From JAEMQF01 sp963850525 (GTDB taxonomy: Bacteria > Pseudomonadota > Gammaproteobacteria > Burkholderiales > Burkholderiaceae_C), in contig CAWKLQ010000008.1 of the NCBI GenBank assembly GCA_963850525.1, positions 558,001 through 622,000 of the forward strand: DNA of 64,000 bases, in the 5' to 3' direction. Position numbers and translations under genes: made by a program. Below, piece by piece: positions 1-8,594 of the stretch; the stretch's first letter is position 1, and the number at the start of each line of letters is the position of its first letter. Under the pieces are notes generated by a model. It made no database searches. It was not told the DNA's origin and worked only from the letters and a program-made list of their open reading frames with translations.

Positions 1-345
1 CTGCGCGGTGTGGCCATCCTGGCCTTCATCATGGCGCCGTTGACGCCGTGGAGCGTCTACATCTTTTCCGCAGTGATGGGGCTGCTCTGGCTGTCGACGA
101 TTCCGCCGACCAACGCGCTGGTTGCGCAGATCTTCGGCGTCAAGTACCTCTCCATGCTCAGCGCCTTCGTCTTTGTCAGCCACCAGCTCGGCAGCTTCAT
201 GGGCGCGTGGCTCGGCGGCAAGCTGTACGACAGCACCGGCAGCTACGACATCGTGTGGTGGATCGCGATCGCGCTGGGCGTGTTCGGCGCGGTGGTGCAC
301 TTCCCGATCCGCGAGCACGCGCTGGTTCGGCCGGCTGCCGCCTGA
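1..345 (+). CDS. MFS transporter, C-terminal part (5' end outside window)
   Basis: The frame is open from base 1 to a TGA at 343-345, so only about the last 114 residues are visible. They form about four hydrophobic segments, equivalent to the last transmembrane helices of a 12-helix major facilitator. The Gly-rich stretch GAWLGGKLYD before the final helix is the loop motif common in monocarboxylate/oxalate-type MFS porters. The substrate cannot be told from this fragment. A GTG at 10 is an internal codon and probably not the true start. The next gene, a 40-residue membrane protein, follows after 9 bases, a pairing I associate with this MFS type in Burkholderiales. Confidence 0.85.
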   Translation: MRGVAILAFIMAPLTPWSVYIFSAVMGLLWLSTIPPTNALVAQIFGVKYLSMLSAFVFVSHQLGSFMGAWLGGKLYDSTGSYDIVWWIAIALGVFGAVVHFPIREHALVRPAAA

Positions 346-354
346 AGGTTGACG

Positions 355-477
355 ATGGCACCGCGCCGCATCGCCCTCTGGGCTCTTGTCGCCAGCGTGC
401 TCTTGCTCGTGTTCTTCGCGTACTTGCGGCCAGACATGGCGATGACGCTGGCGCAGCAGTTGTGGAACTGCTTCTGA
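355..477 (+). CDS. Small single-helix membrane protein (40 aa) behind the MFS gene
   Basis: ATG at 355 opens a 40-codon frame ending at TGA 475-477. The product is a basic N-terminus (MAPRR), one hydrophobic helix (residues about 6-23) and a short tail ending QQLWNCF. It starts 9 bases after the MFS stop. Small proteins of this shape, with an L-x-P-D-M-A ... L-W-N-C-F tail, occur at the same place in other Burkholderiales as far as I recall. It may be an accessory subunit of the transporter, but its function is unknown. It is too short for standard ORF cut-offs. Confidence 0.6.
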   Translation: MAPRRIALWALVASVLLLVFFAYLRPDMAMTLAQQLWNCF

Positions 478-493
478 CTGCGCGGGCCGCGTC

Positions 494-1093
494 GTGACGC
501 ACGACGCGGTTCCTGTTTCACCCTGGGTGCAGCGCTGGTCGCACCTGGTGGCTCACGGCGCGAGCGTGCTCGACGTGGCCTGCGGCAGTGGCCGCCACGT
601 TCGCTGGTTCGCGCAGCAGGGCTGCCGCGTCACGGCGGTGGACCGCGACGCCGCAGCGCTTGGCGCATTGCGCGGCGTTGCCGAGGTGATCGGCGCCGAC
701 CTCGAAGCCGCGCCTTGGCCGCTGCCCGGGCGCACTTTTGATGCGGTGGTCGTCACGAACTATTTGTGGCGCGAGCTGCTGCCGAACATCGTGGGCAGCC
801 TCGCGCCCGGTGGCGTGCTGATCTACGAAACTTTTGCGCTGGGGCAACACCGCATCGGCAAACCGTCGAACCCGGCATTCCTGTTGCGCCCGGGCGAATT
901 GCTGGGTACAGCGAAAGGCTTGCGCGTCGTCGCTTTCGAAGATGGGTTCGAGAGCCAACCCGAGCGCTTCGTGCAGCGCATCGTCGCGGTCAACGCGCCC
1001 GCGCTGGTTGCGCAAACCACCCGCTACCGGCTCGACGCGGGGCCAACGCCCGAGCGCACCGTAAAATCGCCCGATTCAGAGGAACGCCCATGA
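494..1093 (+). CDS. Class I SAM-dependent methyltransferase
   Basis: A 199-residue protein that starts at GTG 494 and stops in a 4-base ATGA overlap with dapA. SAM-binding motif I is VLDVACGSGRH (about residues 26-36), followed by the acidic residue ending strand 2 (VTAVDRD) and motif IV (FDAVVVTNYLW). This is the compact Rossmann fold of small TehB/UbiE-like methyltransferases. The C-terminal tail after about residue 180 is low in structure because it runs into the dapA leader. The methyl acceptor is unknown. The overlap suggests translational coupling with dapA. Confidence 0.8.
   Translation: MTHDAVPVSPWVQRWSHLVAHGASVLDVACGSGRHVRWFAQQGCRVTAVDRDAAALGALRGVAEVIGADLEAAPWPLPGRTFDAVVVTNYLWRELLPNIVGSLAPGGVLIYETFALGQHRIGKPSNPAFLLRPGELLGTAKGLRVVAFEDGFESQPERFVQRIVAVNAPALVAQTTRYRLDAGPTPERTVKSPDSEERP
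1062..1067 (+). promoter_or_regulatory. Candidate -10 element (TAAAAT) ahead of dapA
   Basis: TAAAATCGC lies 28 bases before the dapA ATG, inside the 3' end of the methyltransferase gene. Similar AAAATCGC strings stand before prfB and ald in this window. No convincing -35 is visible, so this is a suggestion only. Confidence 0.35.
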
Positions 1094-1971
1094 AACCTAT
1101 CCTAGGCAGCATCGTCGCGATGATCACGCCGATGCAGGCTGACGGCAGCGTCGACTACGCCGCGCTGCGGCGCCTCATCGACTGGCACATCGCCGAGGGA
1201 ACCGACTGCATCGGTGTGGTCGGCACGACCGGCGAATCGCCTACCGTCACGGTCGACGAGCACTGCGAGATCATCCGCGTCAGCGTCGAGCACGCGAAAG
1301 GCCGAGTCCCCATCATGGCCGGCACCGGCGCGAATTCCACCGCCGAGGCGATCGAGCTGTCGCGCTTTGCGCGCAAGGTCGGTGCCGATTGTTCGCTGTC
1401 AGTCGTTCCGTACTACAACCGGCCGTCGCAGGAAGGCATCTACCAGCACTTCAAGGCGATCGCCGAAGCGGTGGACATTCCGCTGGTGCTGTACAACGTT
1501 CCCGGCCGCACCGTTGCGGATATGCAGGCCGAGACGACGCTGCGCCTGGCGCAACTGCCGGGAATCATCGGCGTCAAGGAAGCCAGCGGCAACATCGAAC
1601 GCGCCTGCGCGCTGATCAAAGGCGCGCCGAAGGGCTTCTCGATTTATTCCGGCGACGATGGCACCGCAGTTGCGCTGATGCTGCTGGGTGGGCACGGCAA
1701 CGTCAGCGTCACCGCAAACGTCGCGCCGCGCGCGATGCACGCGCTGTGCATGGCGGCCATCGAAGGGCGAGCTCGCGAAGCCGCAGCGTTGCAGTTCAAG
1801 CTGCTGGGCCTGCACAAGAACCTGTTTGTCGAACCCAGCCCCGCAGCGGCCAAGTGGGCGATGGCGCGCCTGGGCCTGTGCGGCAGCGCGCTGCGCCTTC
1901 CGATCACGCCGCTGTCAGCGGCGGGCCAGGCGCTCGTCGAGACCGCGCTGCGAGAGGCGGGACTGCTCTGA
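1090..1971 (+). CDS. dapA: 4-hydroxy-tetrahydrodipicolinate synthase
   Basis: Condenses pyruvate with aspartate semialdehyde, the first committed step of lysine and diaminopimelate synthesis. The 293-residue protein is full length for the family. It shows the GTTGES phosphate/pyruvate site (residues 45-50), Tyr135 and Arg140 in LYNVPGR, and the Schiff-base lysine at about 163 in GVKEASGN. ATG 1090 is preceded by AGAGGAA. bamC and an MBL hydrolase follow on the same strand, the usual betaproteobacterial order. Confidence 0.97.
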   Translation: MKPILGSIVAMITPMQADGSVDYAALRRLIDWHIAEGTDCIGVVGTTGESPTVTVDEHCEIIRVSVEHAKGRVPIMAGTGANSTAEAIELSRFARKVGADCSLSVVPYYNRPSQEGIYQHFKAIAEAVDIPLVLYNVPGRTVADMQAETTLRLAQLPGIIGVKEASGNIERACALIKGAPKGFSIYSGDDGTAVALMLLGGHGNVSVTANVAPRAMHALCMAAIEGRAREAAALQFKLLGLHKNLFVEPSPAAAKWAMARLGLCGSALRLPITPLSAAGQALVETALREAGLL

Positions 1972-2050
1972 GCGCCGCCTCCCGTCCGCGCCTGAACCCG
2001 GATCGGGCGCGCCCGACGGGCTCGCCCGAAATCCCTTGGAGAAATTGCCT

Positions 2051-3193
2051 GTGAGCCGTTTTGATTGTCTGCTTTCGCCCGGAGCGATTGCCCTGGCGGG
2101 TGTCTTGGGCCTGAGCGCGTGTTCGTCGATCGAGAACTTCGCTGCGGGCGACCGCGTCGACTACCGCACCGCGCCCGCCAAGGCCGTGCCGCTGGACGTG
2201 CCGCCCGATTTGACGCAGCTGGCGCGCGACTCGCGCTATCAGCCGCAAGCGGGCGCGGTCAGCGCCGCTGCCTTCCAGGCGGGCGGCACGGCACCGCGCA
2301 CTGCGGCAGCAACGGCTCTCGTCGCACCGCAGTCCTTGGGCAAGATTCGCATCGAGCGCGATGGGAACCAGCGCTGGCTCAGCACACCGCTCGGTGCGGA
2401 TCAGCTCTGGCCCCTATTGCAAGCGTTCTGGAAAGACAACGGCATGACGCTGGTGAACGACCAGCCCTTGCTCGGCGTGATGGAAACCGACTGGGCGGAA
2501 AACCGCGCCAAGCTGCCCGACGACTTTTTGCGCCGCACCCTTGGGCGCCTCATCGACGCGCTCTACTCGACGGGCGAGCGCGACAAGTACGTGACGCGAA
2601 TCGAGCGCAGCACCGCCGGCACCGATGTCTTCATCACGCACCGGGGCTTGCTCGAGTCCGTGACCAACGACGTCGGGCGCCAGCTCGAGTCATCGCAGTG
2701 GGTGCGCCGCCCCAACGAGCCTGAACTCGAGGCCGCGATGCTCGCGCGCCTCATGGTCAAACTCGGCTTGACCGATGAGCAGGCCAAGTCGGCAGGGGTT
2801 GTCGCTCCGGTGGCGGCTGCGGCGGCGCGGGCCCGCGTCGTCGAAGGCCAGCCCGCCGCGGCGCTGCAGGTGGACGACAACTTCGAGCGCGCCTGGCGGC
2901 GTGTCGGCCTGGCGCTGGACCGCGCCGGCTTCACCGTGGAAGACCGCGACCGCGCGCAAGGCCTTTACTTCGTGCGCTACGTCGACCCGGCGTTCGCCGG
3001 CCAGGATGAGCCGGGCTTCTTCGCCAAGCTGTTCGGCGCGGACAAAGGCGACACCGGACCGAAGAAGTACCGAATCTCCGTCAAGGCCGAGGGAAGCGGC
3101 AGCCGGGTCTCAGTGTTGAACACGCTGGGCGCTCCGGAGAACGGCGACACCGGCAAACGAATCATCGCGCTGCTTGTTGAAGACCTGAAGTAG
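2051..3193 (+). CDS. bamC: Outer membrane assembly lipoprotein BamC
   Basis: Accessory lipoprotein of the BAM complex that inserts beta-barrel proteins into the outer membrane. GTG 2051 is chosen because TTGGAGA stands 8 bases upstream and the product then begins with a signal peptide and a lipobox LSAC, giving a lipidated Cys near residue 24. The 380-residue protein has the unstructured N-terminal lasso (DVPPDLTQL) followed by two helix-grip domains, about 100-220 and 270-380. Neighbour dapA lies 79 bases upstream, as in E. coli dapA-bamC. Confidence 0.92.
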   Translation: MSRFDCLLSPGAIALAGVLGLSACSSIENFAAGDRVDYRTAPAKAVPLDVPPDLTQLARDSRYQPQAGAVSAAAFQAGGTAPRTAAATALVAPQSLGKIRIERDGNQRWLSTPLGADQLWPLLQAFWKDNGMTLVNDQPLLGVMETDWAENRAKLPDDFLRRTLGRLIDALYSTGERDKYVTRIERSTAGTDVFITHRGLLESVTNDVGRQLESSQWVRRPNEPELEAAMLARLMVKLGLTDEQAKSAGVVAPVAAAAARARVVEGQPAAALQVDDNFERAWRRVGLALDRAGFTVEDRDRAQGLYFVRYVDPAFAGQDEPGFFAKLFGADKGDTGPKKYRISVKAEGSGSRVSVLNTLGAPENGDTGKRIIALLVEDLK

Positions 3194-3227
3194 CGCGGAT
3201 CTTCCCCTCTGCTTCGCGGCGCAGCGC

Positions 3228-4013
3228 ATGCGTTTTTGCAGCCTGGGCAGTGGCAGCACCGGCAACGCGACATTGGTCGAAGCGCGCGGCGGCAGCACAA
3301 CCACCCGGGTCTTGATCGACTGCGGTTTTTCCCTGCGCGAGCTCGAGGCGCGGCTTGGCCGGGCAGGTGTGAAAATTCAGCAGATTGACGCGGTCTTCGT
3401 CACCCATGAACACGGCGACCACGTCGGCTGCGCGACCACCCTGGCGCAGCGCCACGGCGTACCGCTTTGGATGAGCCGCGGCACGTGGCGCGCGATCGGC
3501 GAGCCCGCACTGGCGAGTTCGACCGGCGAGCCGAATTTCGCCCGCGACGGCGAACCGATCGCGATCGGCGCCATCGAGCTGCGCCCTTTCACCGTTCCAC
3601 ACGACGCGTTGGAGCCGCTGCAACTGCGCTGCAGCGACGGCGCCTCGCACTTGGGCGTGTTGACCGACGTCGGCTCGATCACGCCGCACTTGCTCGAGCA
3701 CTTGCGCGACTGCGACGCGCTGCTGCTCGAATGCAACCACGACGCCGCGATGCTCGCGCAGTCGAACTACCCCGCGTCGCTGAAGGCGCGCATCGGCGGC
3801 AGGCTCGGGCATTTGGCCAACGACGTCGCCGCGCAAATCCTCGCCGCGTTGCAGCCGGGTCGCTTGCAGCACCTGATCGCCGCGCACTTGAGCGAGCGCA
3901 ACAACCGGCCGGCGCTGGCGCGGCAAGCGTTGGCTCAAGTCTGCGGCGCTCGGCCCGATCAAATCGTCGTCGCCGACCCGCTTCTCGGGTTTGGCTGGCT
4001 GGGCATTGCCTGA
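3228..4013 (+). CDS. MBL-fold metallo-hydrolase (YycJ/WalJ-like)
   Basis: A 261-residue metallo-beta-lactamase fold protein. It opens with MRFCSLGSGSTGNATLV, a near-signature of the YycJ group, and carries the zinc motif THEHGDH (about residues 61-67) plus later ligands in LTDVGS and ECNHD. YycJ relatives are thought to be DNA exonucleases or cell-wall-linked hydrolases; the substrate here is unknown. It follows bamC by 34 bases and is probably co-transcribed with it. Confidence 0.88.
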   Translation: MRFCSLGSGSTGNATLVEARGGSTTTRVLIDCGFSLRELEARLGRAGVKIQQIDAVFVTHEHGDHVGCATTLAQRHGVPLWMSRGTWRAIGEPALASSTGEPNFARDGEPIAIGAIELRPFTVPHDALEPLQLRCSDGASHLGVLTDVGSITPHLLEHLRDCDALLLECNHDAAMLAQSNYPASLKARIGGRLGHLANDVAAQILAALQPGRLQHLIAAHLSERNNRPALARQALAQVCGARPDQIVVADPLLGFGWLGIA

Positions 4014-4028
4014 GACTTTGCGCCCATG

Positions 4029-4049
4029 AAAAAGCCGCCCGAAGGCGGC
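4029..4049 (-). terminator. Intrinsic terminator behind the Ala-rich lipoprotein gene
   Basis: On the minus strand GCCGCC-TTCG-GGCGGC (4034-4049) is a perfect 6-bp stem with a stable TTCG loop followed by TTTTT. It lies 25 bases past the minus-strand stop at 4075 and 15 bases past the converging MBL gene, so it may serve both. Confidence 0.8.
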
Positions 4050-4074
4050 GTTTCCTGCAGAGGCAGCGAGGCGA

Positions 4075-4386
4075 TTACTTCTTGACCGCGTCGGCGGCCT
4101 TCGTCGCCGCATCCTTGGCGGCGTCGGCGGCTTTGCCGGCCATGTCTTTGGCGGCGTCAGTCGCAGCGTCCATGGCGGCCGATGCAGCACCAGCGGCGCC
4201 GGCGGCGCCACTGGCTGCGGCGTCAACCGCAGCCGATGCAGCCGCAGCGACAACCGGGGCGACGGCCGAAGCCACGGCGGCAGCCGCCTTGGCAGCAGGT
4301 GCCGGAACGGCAGCTTCTTCTTTCTTGCCGCAGGCGGCCAGGGCAAGGGCGGCAACCAGGGTGGCCAGCAGTACAGACGTCTTCAT
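4075..4386 (-). CDS. Small alanine-rich lipoprotein
   Basis: 103 residues. The start is the ATG complementary to 4384-4386, which has AGGAT just upstream and begins a clear lipoprotein signal peptide (MKTSVLLATLVAALALAACGKKEE) with lipobox LAAC. The mature part is about half alanine. Its second half repeats units such as DAAKDA and KAADA, predicting a long amphipathic helix like Lpp-type or LEA-like proteins. It probably sits in the envelope; the specific role is unknown. A good terminator follows. A longer frame upstream to 4497 has no translation signals and is rejected. Confidence 0.8.
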   Translation of the reverse strand: MKTSVLLATLVAALALAACGKKEEAAVPAPAAKAAAAVASAVAPVVAAAASAAVDAAASGAAGAAGAASAAMDAATDAAKDMAGKAADAAKDAATKAADAVKK

Positions 4387-4533
4387 TACTATCCTCAATG
4401 CAAAGTTTCGAAAGGGTGATCGGAGTGAGTGTCGACCCGCGGCGTTCGCGCGCGGCGCCAGACTTGAGTGGCATGGAAGGAGCGAGTCCCCCCGCAAGCC
4501 AGCCCGCGAGTATAGCGGGCTTGACCCTATTCC

Positions 4534-5022
4534 CTAGAGTCCGAGATTTGTTGCGGGAAATGCCTCTTCCGAGCGTTGGCAGATTCCGTCGAACAGTTCA
4601 CGCGCGCGCACCGCGTCGCCGACATGGCGCGAGACGCTGCCGCGGTAGTGCACCGCGTCGACAAGGCGCAGCGTCAAAAGGCCAGGCATCAACAGCAGCG
4701 TGGGCATCTGGCCGGCTTCGAGTTCGTTGTTGGCGCGGCACTCGATCACGTGCGACCAGGTGCGCCGCCACGCCACCCAGCGCGGGTGCAGGCGCGCAAT
4801 CTCATCGAAACCGCGCGCCAGGATGACGAACTTGCGGTGCGGCGACGCCCACTTGGCAAGGTTCTCGACGAGTTGCGGCTCGTTCAGCGGCCAGTCGGCG
4901 AAATCGTCATTGCACAGAAAGATTTCCCGGCAAGCCGTGGCAGCGGCTTCAGCGAAGGCGCCGCGCACGGCGTCATGAAATTCGCCGCGTGTGGCGATGG
5001 GCACGTGCTCGGTACGCTGCAT
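4534..5022 (-). CDS. Conserved protein downstream of roxA (DUF7931-like?)
   Basis: 162 residues, start with GGAG 9 bases upstream. No catalytic motif is recognised. The middle holds KFVILARGFDEIARLHPRWVAWRR, with conserved aromatic, Arg and Trp residues that resemble the C-terminal unit seen fused to acetyltransferases in some proteobacteria. The DUF name is from memory and uncertain. It sits 36 bases behind roxA on the same strand and is probably its operon partner. Confidence 0.65.
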   Translation of the reverse strand: MQRTEHVPIATRGEFHDAVRGAFAEAAATACREIFLCNDDFADWPLNEPQLVENLAKWASPHRKFVILARGFDEIARLHPRWVAWRRTWSHVIECRANNELEAGQMPTLLLMPGLLTLRLVDAVHYRGSVSRHVGDAVRARELFDGICQRSEEAFPATNLGL

Positions 5023-5058
5023 CTCGGCGGCTCCTTGGCTGTCAGGAATTTTCCACCT

Positions 5059-6192
5059 TCATGCCACTTTCAGCCAGCCGCAGCGTGCCCATTCGTCGAC
5101 CAGCGACCACGCCTGCGTGCTGAGTTTCACCAATTCGGCGGGTGCCAACGCGTGTTCATCGGCGAGGCGCCGCAATACGCGCGCATCGGCCCCGGAAGCG
5201 AGGAAAGACTCGCCGTTGATGAACACATGGTGTTCGTCGTAGAGCAAGCGGCTGCGCGGGTCCAGACGCACGCCACGCCGGCGCTGCAAGGCCGCACCGG
5301 GTTCGAACACCACCTGCGCCTTGGGTTCGCTCAGGAGCTCACCCAGGGCACGCGCCAGGCGTTGCGGATGCGCCAGTTCGCGGCGCAGTGCATCTGCTGC
5401 AAATTCGCGCAAGTGGGGTGGAATTCGCCCGGGCGTGCGGGTCGCGCCCTGCTGCCGGTCTTGATAGCGCAGCGCCTCCGGCGCGTGCGGCGAAGCTGCG
5501 TCGGGTTCGTCGTCTCGCCAACGCTGCAGCAGTTCATCGGCAAGGCCCTGCGCGCTCGGTGCACGAAAGCCGATCGACGCCGTCATGCATTCGCCGCGCG
5601 CCGTGCCCTCGTGGGCCCAGCGCGGCGGCAGGTAAAGCATGTCGCCGGGCTCCAGGAGCCAACGCTGCTCGGCACGGAAGTTGGTGAGGATTTTCAGCGG
5701 CGCAGTCTTTGACAGCTTGGGCTGCGCAACACGGCCGATGCGCCACTCGCGTGTGCCCTGCACTTGCAGCAGGAACACGTCGTAGGAGTCCAGGTGCGGG
5801 CCGACGCCACCGCCGTCGGTCGCGTAGGAGAGCATCAAGTCGTCCAGGCGCGCGTCGGGGACGAAACGAAAGCGCTCGAGCAGCTCGTGCGCCGCGGCAA
5901 CCTGTTGGTCGAGCCCTTGCACGAGCAGCGTCCAGCGGGTTTGCGCCACGCTGGGCAGCGCGCGGCGCTTGAACGGACCGTGGCGCAGCCCCCAGCGCCG
6001 CCCCAAGCGCACCACCAGGCGCGACTCGACGGCGTGATTCGCGGCAAGAGCGAACAGCTCGGCGCGTGTCAACAGCGGCTGAATCGCCGGCACCGCCTGG
6101 CGGATCAGCAAGGGCCGCTTTTGCCAATGGCGCGCCATGAAATCGCGCGGCGACAAGCCGCCCAGAAGGGGCGTGGGCAGGTGAATTTGCAT
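5059..6192 (-). CDS. roxA: Cupin/JmjC ribosomal oxygenase (RoxA/YcfD family)
   Basis: Predicted Fe(II)/2-oxoglutarate-dependent arginine hydroxylase of ribosomal protein L16. The 377-residue protein starts with LLGGLSPRDFMARHWQKRP, typical of the family, and has the iron triad in PHLDSYDVF (HxD) and WAHEG (distal His). A C-terminal winged-helix part (about 290-377) is the dimerisation/substrate region of YcfD. It is divergent from the SlyD-like gene by 25 bases and followed by a conserved companion gene. Confidence 0.88.
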   Translation of the reverse strand: MQIHLPTPLLGGLSPRDFMARHWQKRPLLIRQAVPAIQPLLTRAELFALAANHAVESRLVVRLGRRWGLRHGPFKRRALPSVAQTRWTLLVQGLDQQVAAAHELLERFRFVPDARLDDLMLSYATDGGGVGPHLDSYDVFLLQVQGTREWRIGRVAQPKLSKTAPLKILTNFRAEQRWLLEPGDMLYLPPRWAHEGTARGECMTASIGFRAPSAQGLADELLQRWRDDEPDAASPHAPEALRYQDRQQGATRTPGRIPPHLREFAADALRRELAHPQRLARALGELLSEPKAQVVFEPGAALQRRRGVRLDPRSRLLYDEHHVFINGESFLASGADARVLRRLADEHALAPAELVKLSTQAWSLVDEWARCGWLKVA

Positions 6193-6217
6193 GCGCGCAT
6201 TGTGCGATCATGGCTGC

Positions 6218-6739
6218 ATGCTCATCCAGGCCCCGTGCGTCGTCAGCCTCGTCTGGCGCGTTGAAGACACCCAAGGCAACGTCATCGACGAGTTGATCGA
6301 CCCCGTGGAGTTTCTCGTCGGCGGCGACGACCTGTTGGCGAAGATCGAGGAAGTGCTGATCGACCAGCAGGCCGGTTTCGCGACCCGCGTCCAGCTCGAA
6401 CCCGAGCACGCGTTTGGCGAGTACGACGCCAAGCTCGTGTTCTTCGAAGAACGCGGCCACATGGTCGAGCCCATCGAAGTGGGCATGCAGTTCGACGGCC
6501 CGCCGCCGGGTGCGGTGACGCCCGACATGCCGGCCGACCTGGTCTACACCGTCACCGAGGTCTACCCGCAGCACGTCGTGCTCGACGGCAACCACCCGCT
6601 GGCGGGAATGGCGCTGCGCTTGCAACTGACGGTGCACGCGGTGCGCGAAGCGAGCGAGGCCGAGGTGGAAGCCGGCAGCGTCAGCGAGCCGGCGTTCACG
6701 GTGCTGAGCAGCGCGCAGCCGGGCTCAGCGTTGCACTGA
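6218..6739 (+). CDS. FKBP-type peptidyl-prolyl isomerase (SlyD-like)
   Basis: About 173 residues from ATG 6218; an in-frame ATG at 6191 lies inside the divergent roxA start and is less likely. The pattern VVSLVWRVEDTQGNVIDE, LVGGDDLL and LEPEHAFGEYD follows SlyD, with the FKBP half interrupted by the insert-in-flap chaperone domain (about residues 65-130). The His-rich metal tail of E. coli SlyD is absent. Likely a cytosolic folding helper. Confidence 0.85.
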   Translation: MLIQAPCVVSLVWRVEDTQGNVIDELIDPVEFLVGGDDLLAKIEEVLIDQQAGFATRVQLEPEHAFGEYDAKLVFFEERGHMVEPIEVGMQFDGPPPGAVTPDMPADLVYTVTEVYPQHVVLDGNHPLAGMALRLQLTVHAVREASEAEVEAGSVSEPAFTVLSSAQPGSALH

Positions 6740-6752
6740 TCTCCTTGATTCC

Positions 6753-6834
6753 GTCATCCCGGCGAAAGCCGGGATCCACTGCGATGCCGAATGTGCCGTG
6801 GCCCGCGGTGGATCCCGGCTTTCGCCGGGACGAC
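6753..6834. repeat. REP/BIME-like inverted repeat
   Basis: Two 27-base arms (6753-6779 and 6808-6834) are reverse complements with one mismatch. Each arm contains its own perfect hairpin CCCGGC-GAAA-GCCGGG. The CCGGCGAAAGCCGGGATCC core is a dispersed palindrome seen in many proteobacterial genomes. It lies between the convergent slyD-like gene and dut, where it may also act as a transcription stop. Confidence 0.85.
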
Positions 6835-6870
6835 TGTCATGTTCCCACTCGACAGTGCGGGTGGTGTTGC

Positions 6871-7320
6871 TCAATGCTTGCCCGTCGAGCCGAAGCCCGC
6901 CTCGCCACGCTCTGACGCGGCGAATTCATTCACCCGCTCGAACGCCGCCTGAACCACCGGAACGATCACCAACTGCGCGATGCGCTCCATCGGCTGCACC
7001 GTGAACAAGGCGCTGCCGCGGTTCCAGCAACTCACCATCAGCGGTCCCTGGTAGTCCGAGTCGATGAGACCCACCAGGTTGCCCAGCACGATGCCGTGTT
7101 TGTGGCCCAGCCCCGAGCGCGGCAGGATCATCGCGGCCAGGCCCGGGTCGCCGATATGAATCGCCAGACCCGTGGGAATGAGTTTGCATTGGCCTGGCTC
7201 GAGCACCAGGGCGGAGTCAAGGCACGCGCGCAAATCCAGGCCGGCGCTGCCGGGAGTGGCGTATGCCGGCAAGTGCTCTGCCATGCGCGGATCGAGCACT
7301 TTCAATTGAATCGTCGTCAT
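6871..7320 (-). CDS. dut: Deoxyuridine 5'-triphosphate nucleotidohydrolase (dUTPase)
   Basis: Hydrolyses dUTP to dUMP and PPi, keeping uracil out of DNA and feeding dTMP synthesis. The 149 residues carry all five dUTPase motifs: GSAGLDLRA, PRSGLGHKHGI, NLVGLIDSDYQG, RIAQLV and the C-terminal RGEAGFGSTG arm. The start overlaps the coaBC stop by 4 bases, the common coaBC-dut pairing. Confidence 0.97.
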   Translation of the reverse strand: MTTIQLKVLDPRMAEHLPAYATPGSAGLDLRACLDSALVLEPGQCKLIPTGLAIHIGDPGLAAMILPRSGLGHKHGIVLGNLVGLIDSDYQGPLMVSCWNRGSALFTVQPMERIAQLVIVPVVQAAFERVNEFAASERGEAGFGSTGKH

Positions 7321-8555
7321 GTCGCAACCTTGGCAATTCGCGCAGCGATGTCGCGGACGAGTTCGCGCGCGAGGGTAAGTTTGTCGGCACGCGCGAGTTC
7401 GCGCTGGCCGTTCGCATCGATCAGCGTCAAGGCGTTGTGGTCAGAACCAAACGTCGCCGCGCCGATGTTCGCGACGATCAGCGGCAGGTTCTTGCGTTGC
7501 AGCTTCTCGCGCGCGTGCGCAATGAGGTTTTCGCTTTCGGCGGCAAACCCCACGCAATAGGGCCGCGGGTTCAACTTCGCAACGCTGGCCAGGATGTCGG
7601 GGTTTTCGGCCAAGTCGAGTGTCGGCAGCGCAGCTGCTGCCTTCTTCTTGATTTTTTGCGGCGCCACCTTCGCGACGCGCCAATCCGCCACGGCTGCGGT
7701 CGCGACGAACACATCGTGCGCAGCGGCAAGCGGCAGCACCGCGTCGAACATCTGCTGCGCGCTCACGACGTCGATGCGGCGCACGCCACGTGGTGTGGGG
7801 AGATGCACCGGCCCGGCGACCAGCGTCACTTGCGCACCCGCCTCGGCGGCGGCGCGCGCGATCGCGAAACCCATCTTGCCGCTGGACAAATTCGTCAGCC
7901 CCCGCACCGGGTCGATCGCTTCGAAGGTCGGGCCCGCCGTGAGCAAAACGCGCTTGCCGAGCAAAGCCTTGGGCTGGAAGTGCGATACCAGTTCGTCGAG
8001 CAGCTCCTGCGCTTCGAGCATGCGCCCGTCGCCAACTTCGCCGCACGCCTGGTCGCCGCTCGCCGGGCCCAGCACCACGGCGCCATCGGCGCGCAGTTGC
8101 GCAACGTTGCGCTGCGTCGCCGGATGCGCCCACATCTCGCGGTTCATCGCCGGCGCAACGAGCAGCGCGCAGCGCGCCATCGGCCGCGCCAGGCACAGCA
8201 GGCTCAACAAGTCGTCAGCGTGGCCGTGCGCGAGCTTGGCCAGGAAATCGGCGCTCGCCGGGGCGACGAGCACCGCGTCGGCGTCGCGCGTCAGGTTGAT
8301 GTGCGCCATGTTGTTCGCCTCGCGCGAATCCCACTGGCTGGTGTAGACGCTCTGCGCCGACAGCGCCTGCATCGTTACCGCGGTGATGAATTGCTCGGCG
8401 GCTTGCGTCATCACGACTTGCACCGTCGCACCGGCCTTCACCAGCGCGCGCGTCAGCTCAGCGGCCTTGAAACACGCGACGCCGCCCGTCAGGCCGAGCA
8501 CGATGTGCTTGCCTGCCAGGTCGAGGCGCTCTGTCGAATTCATTGATGCGTCCAT
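7317..8555 (-). CDS. coaBC: Bifunctional phosphopantothenoylcysteine decarboxylase/synthetase
   Basis: Two consecutive steps of coenzyme A synthesis. The N-terminal flavoprotein CoaC half (about 1-190) has LGLTGGVACFKAAEL, the active-site His in NMAHINL and the PAMNREMW substrate clamp. The CoaB half (about 195-412) begins at RVLLTAGPTFEAIDPVR with the NLSSGKMG motif. The first ATG is used; an alternative in-frame ATG is at 8543. dut overlaps downstream, so the two are translated together. Confidence 0.95.
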   Translation of the reverse strand: MDASMNSTERLDLAGKHIVLGLTGGVACFKAAELTRALVKAGATVQVVMTQAAEQFITAVTMQALSAQSVYTSQWDSREANNMAHINLTRDADAVLVAPASADFLAKLAHGHADDLLSLLCLARPMARCALLVAPAMNREMWAHPATQRNVAQLRADGAVVLGPASGDQACGEVGDGRMLEAQELLDELVSHFQPKALLGKRVLLTAGPTFEAIDPVRGLTNLSSGKMGFAIARAAAEAGAQVTLVAGPVHLPTPRGVRRIDVVSAQQMFDAVLPLAAAHDVFVATAAVADWRVAKVAPQKIKKKAAAALPTLDLAENPDILASVAKLNPRPYCVGFAAESENLIAHAREKLQRKNLPLIVANIGAATFGSDHNALTLIDANGQRELARADKLTLARELVRDIAARIAKVAT

Positions 8556-8594
8556 CTGGGGCGCGATTGTGGCCGAAGCCGGGGCGGCCTCGAT

